Shown here: positions 16,355 through 17,097 of the stretch, piece by piece
Position numbering within the stretch: the first letter of the stretch is position 1
Layout: every line of letters begins with the position of its first letter
Origin: Sulfitobacter sp.
GTDB lineage: Bacteria; Pseudomonadota; Alphaproteobacteria; Rhodobacterales; Rhodobacteraceae
Direction of reading: 5' to 3'
Length of the DNA: 17,097 nucleotides
Assembly (NCBI GenBank): GCA_024636405.1
Contig: JAGXHC010000014.1
Location: 1 to 17,097, forward strand
Notes under the pieces: generated by a model
Seen by the model: only the letters and a program-made list of their open reading frames with translations
Told to the model about the DNA's origin: nothing
Databases searched by the model: none
Position numbers and translations under genes: made by a program

Positions 16355-17097
16355 ATGACGAAGACCACCACCTGTACCTCTCCCATTGATGGGACATGCT
16401 ATGCCACCCGCGACTGCCTGAGCCTTGAGGCCGCGCGCGATGCCGTGGCGCGGGCGCGGGGCGCGCAGGCCGCGTGGGCCGCGCGCCCCTTGCAGGAACG
16501 CATTGATCTGGTGATGGGCGCCATCGACCAGATCGCGCAGACCAAGGACCGCATGGTAACGGAGCTTGCGCATCAGATGGGCCGACCCGTGCGCTATGGC
16601 GGCGAATTTGGCGGCTTGCAGGAACGCGCGTCCTATATGGCAAAGATCGCGGCGGATGCGCTGGCCCCCAGCGTCATCGAGGACAGCGCGCAATTCCGCC
16701 GCAAGATCGTGCGCGAAGCGCATGGCGTGGTGTTTGTCGTGGCGCCGTGGAATTACCCCTACATGACGGCCAACAACACCATCGCCCCGGCGCTGATCGC
16801 GGGCAACGTGGTGATGCTCAAGCATGCGGCGCAGACCATTCTGGTGGGTGAACATCTGGCAGATGCCTATCACGCGGCCGGTGTGCCAAAGGATGTCTTT
16901 CAGAACGTTGTGCTGGACCACGAGACGACTGCGACACTGATCGCTGAGAACGCATTTGATTTCGTGAACTTCACCGGCTCCGTCGGTGGTGGCCAGGCGA
17001 TGGAGCGGGCGGCGGCGGGCACATTTACCGGTGTGGCGACCGAACTGGGTGGCAAGGATCCGGCCTATATTCGTGCGGACGCCGATCTGGATGCGGC
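16355..17097 (+). CDS. Aldehyde dehydrogenase, N-terminal part (runs off the right edge)
   Basis: 247 residues of an NAD(P)-dependent aldehyde dehydrogenase are visible. Motifs in order are APWNYPY with the catalytic asparagine N133, GNVVMLKHAAQT with cofactor lysine K156, the glycine motif FTGSVGGG, and TELGGKDPAY with the general-base glutamate E230. The catalytic cysteine lies beyond the window. In NAD-specific enzymes a glutamate follows three residues after the lysine (KxxE); here that residue is A159, so NADP use is possible. AAAGGGA precedes the ATG at 16355. Placed after the glutamine-synthetase-like ligase, it probably oxidises the aldehyde formed from the gamma-glutamylated amine, as PuuC does. 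Reading frame is intact to the edge. Confidence 0.92.
   Translation, partial: MTKTTTCTSPIDGTCYATRDCLSLEAARDAVARARGAQAAWAARPLQERIDLVMGAIDQIAQTKDRMVTELAHQMGRPVRYGGEFGGLQERASYMAKIAADALAPSVIEDSAQFRRKIVREAHGVVFVVAPWNYPYMTANNTIAPALIAGNVVMLKHAAQTILVGEHLADAYHAAGVPKDVFQNVVLDHETTATLIAENAFDFVNFTGSVGGGQAMERAAAGTFTGVATELGGKDPAYIRADADLDA

Overview
The window looks like chromosomal DNA from an alphaproteobacterium of the Rhodobacteraceae (Roseobacter group). The evidence is a fairly high GC content, the gene order lptF-lptG-lptD, DUF4112, TfoX_C-only and TIGR02281-type protease genes typical of that group, and intergenic palindromes that resemble elements common in these genomes. The assignment comes from recognising protein families, not from a database search. 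No rRNA, tRNA, CRISPR array, insertion sequence or prophage was seen.

Left part (1-5058): an envelope-biogenesis cluster on the minus strand (lptF, lptG, then lptD running off the left edge) stands back to back with pepA-holC on the plus strand. LptF and LptG are the permease subunits of the LPS export ABC transporter and LptD is its outer-membrane outlet. PepA is a leucyl aminopeptidase and HolC is the chi subunit of DNA polymerase III. The same divergent arrangement, lptFG against pepA-holC, is known from Escherichia coli.

Middle part (5069-9663): mostly housekeeping and small conserved genes. On the minus strand are a membrane-anchored retropepsin-like protease, a MarC-family membrane protein and a YheS/Uup-like ABC-F ATPase. 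ndk follows on the plus strand and ends in a hairpin shared with a convergent DUF4112 gene, and then comes a TfoX C-terminal-domain gene. About 400 bases (9664-10059) hold no convincing gene.

Right part (10060-17097): an accessory catabolic cluster. A divergent RpiR/SIS-domain regulator faces a same-strand run of six genes: an N-formylglutamate amidohydrolase-like hydrolase, the TRAP transporter subunits DctQ, DctM and DctP (Tat-exported), a glutamine-synthetase-family ligase, and an aldehyde dehydrogenase cut by the window edge. The likely logic is import of a small nitrogenous solute, gamma-glutamylation of an amine, oxidation of the resulting aldehyde and hydrolysis of an amide. This resembles the Puu putrescine pathway but is fed by a TRAP importer, and the substrate is unknown. 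It is the most interesting part of the window. The dctP-ligase gap carries an 18-bp hairpin and a second small palindrome, which may uncouple expression of transporter and enzymes.
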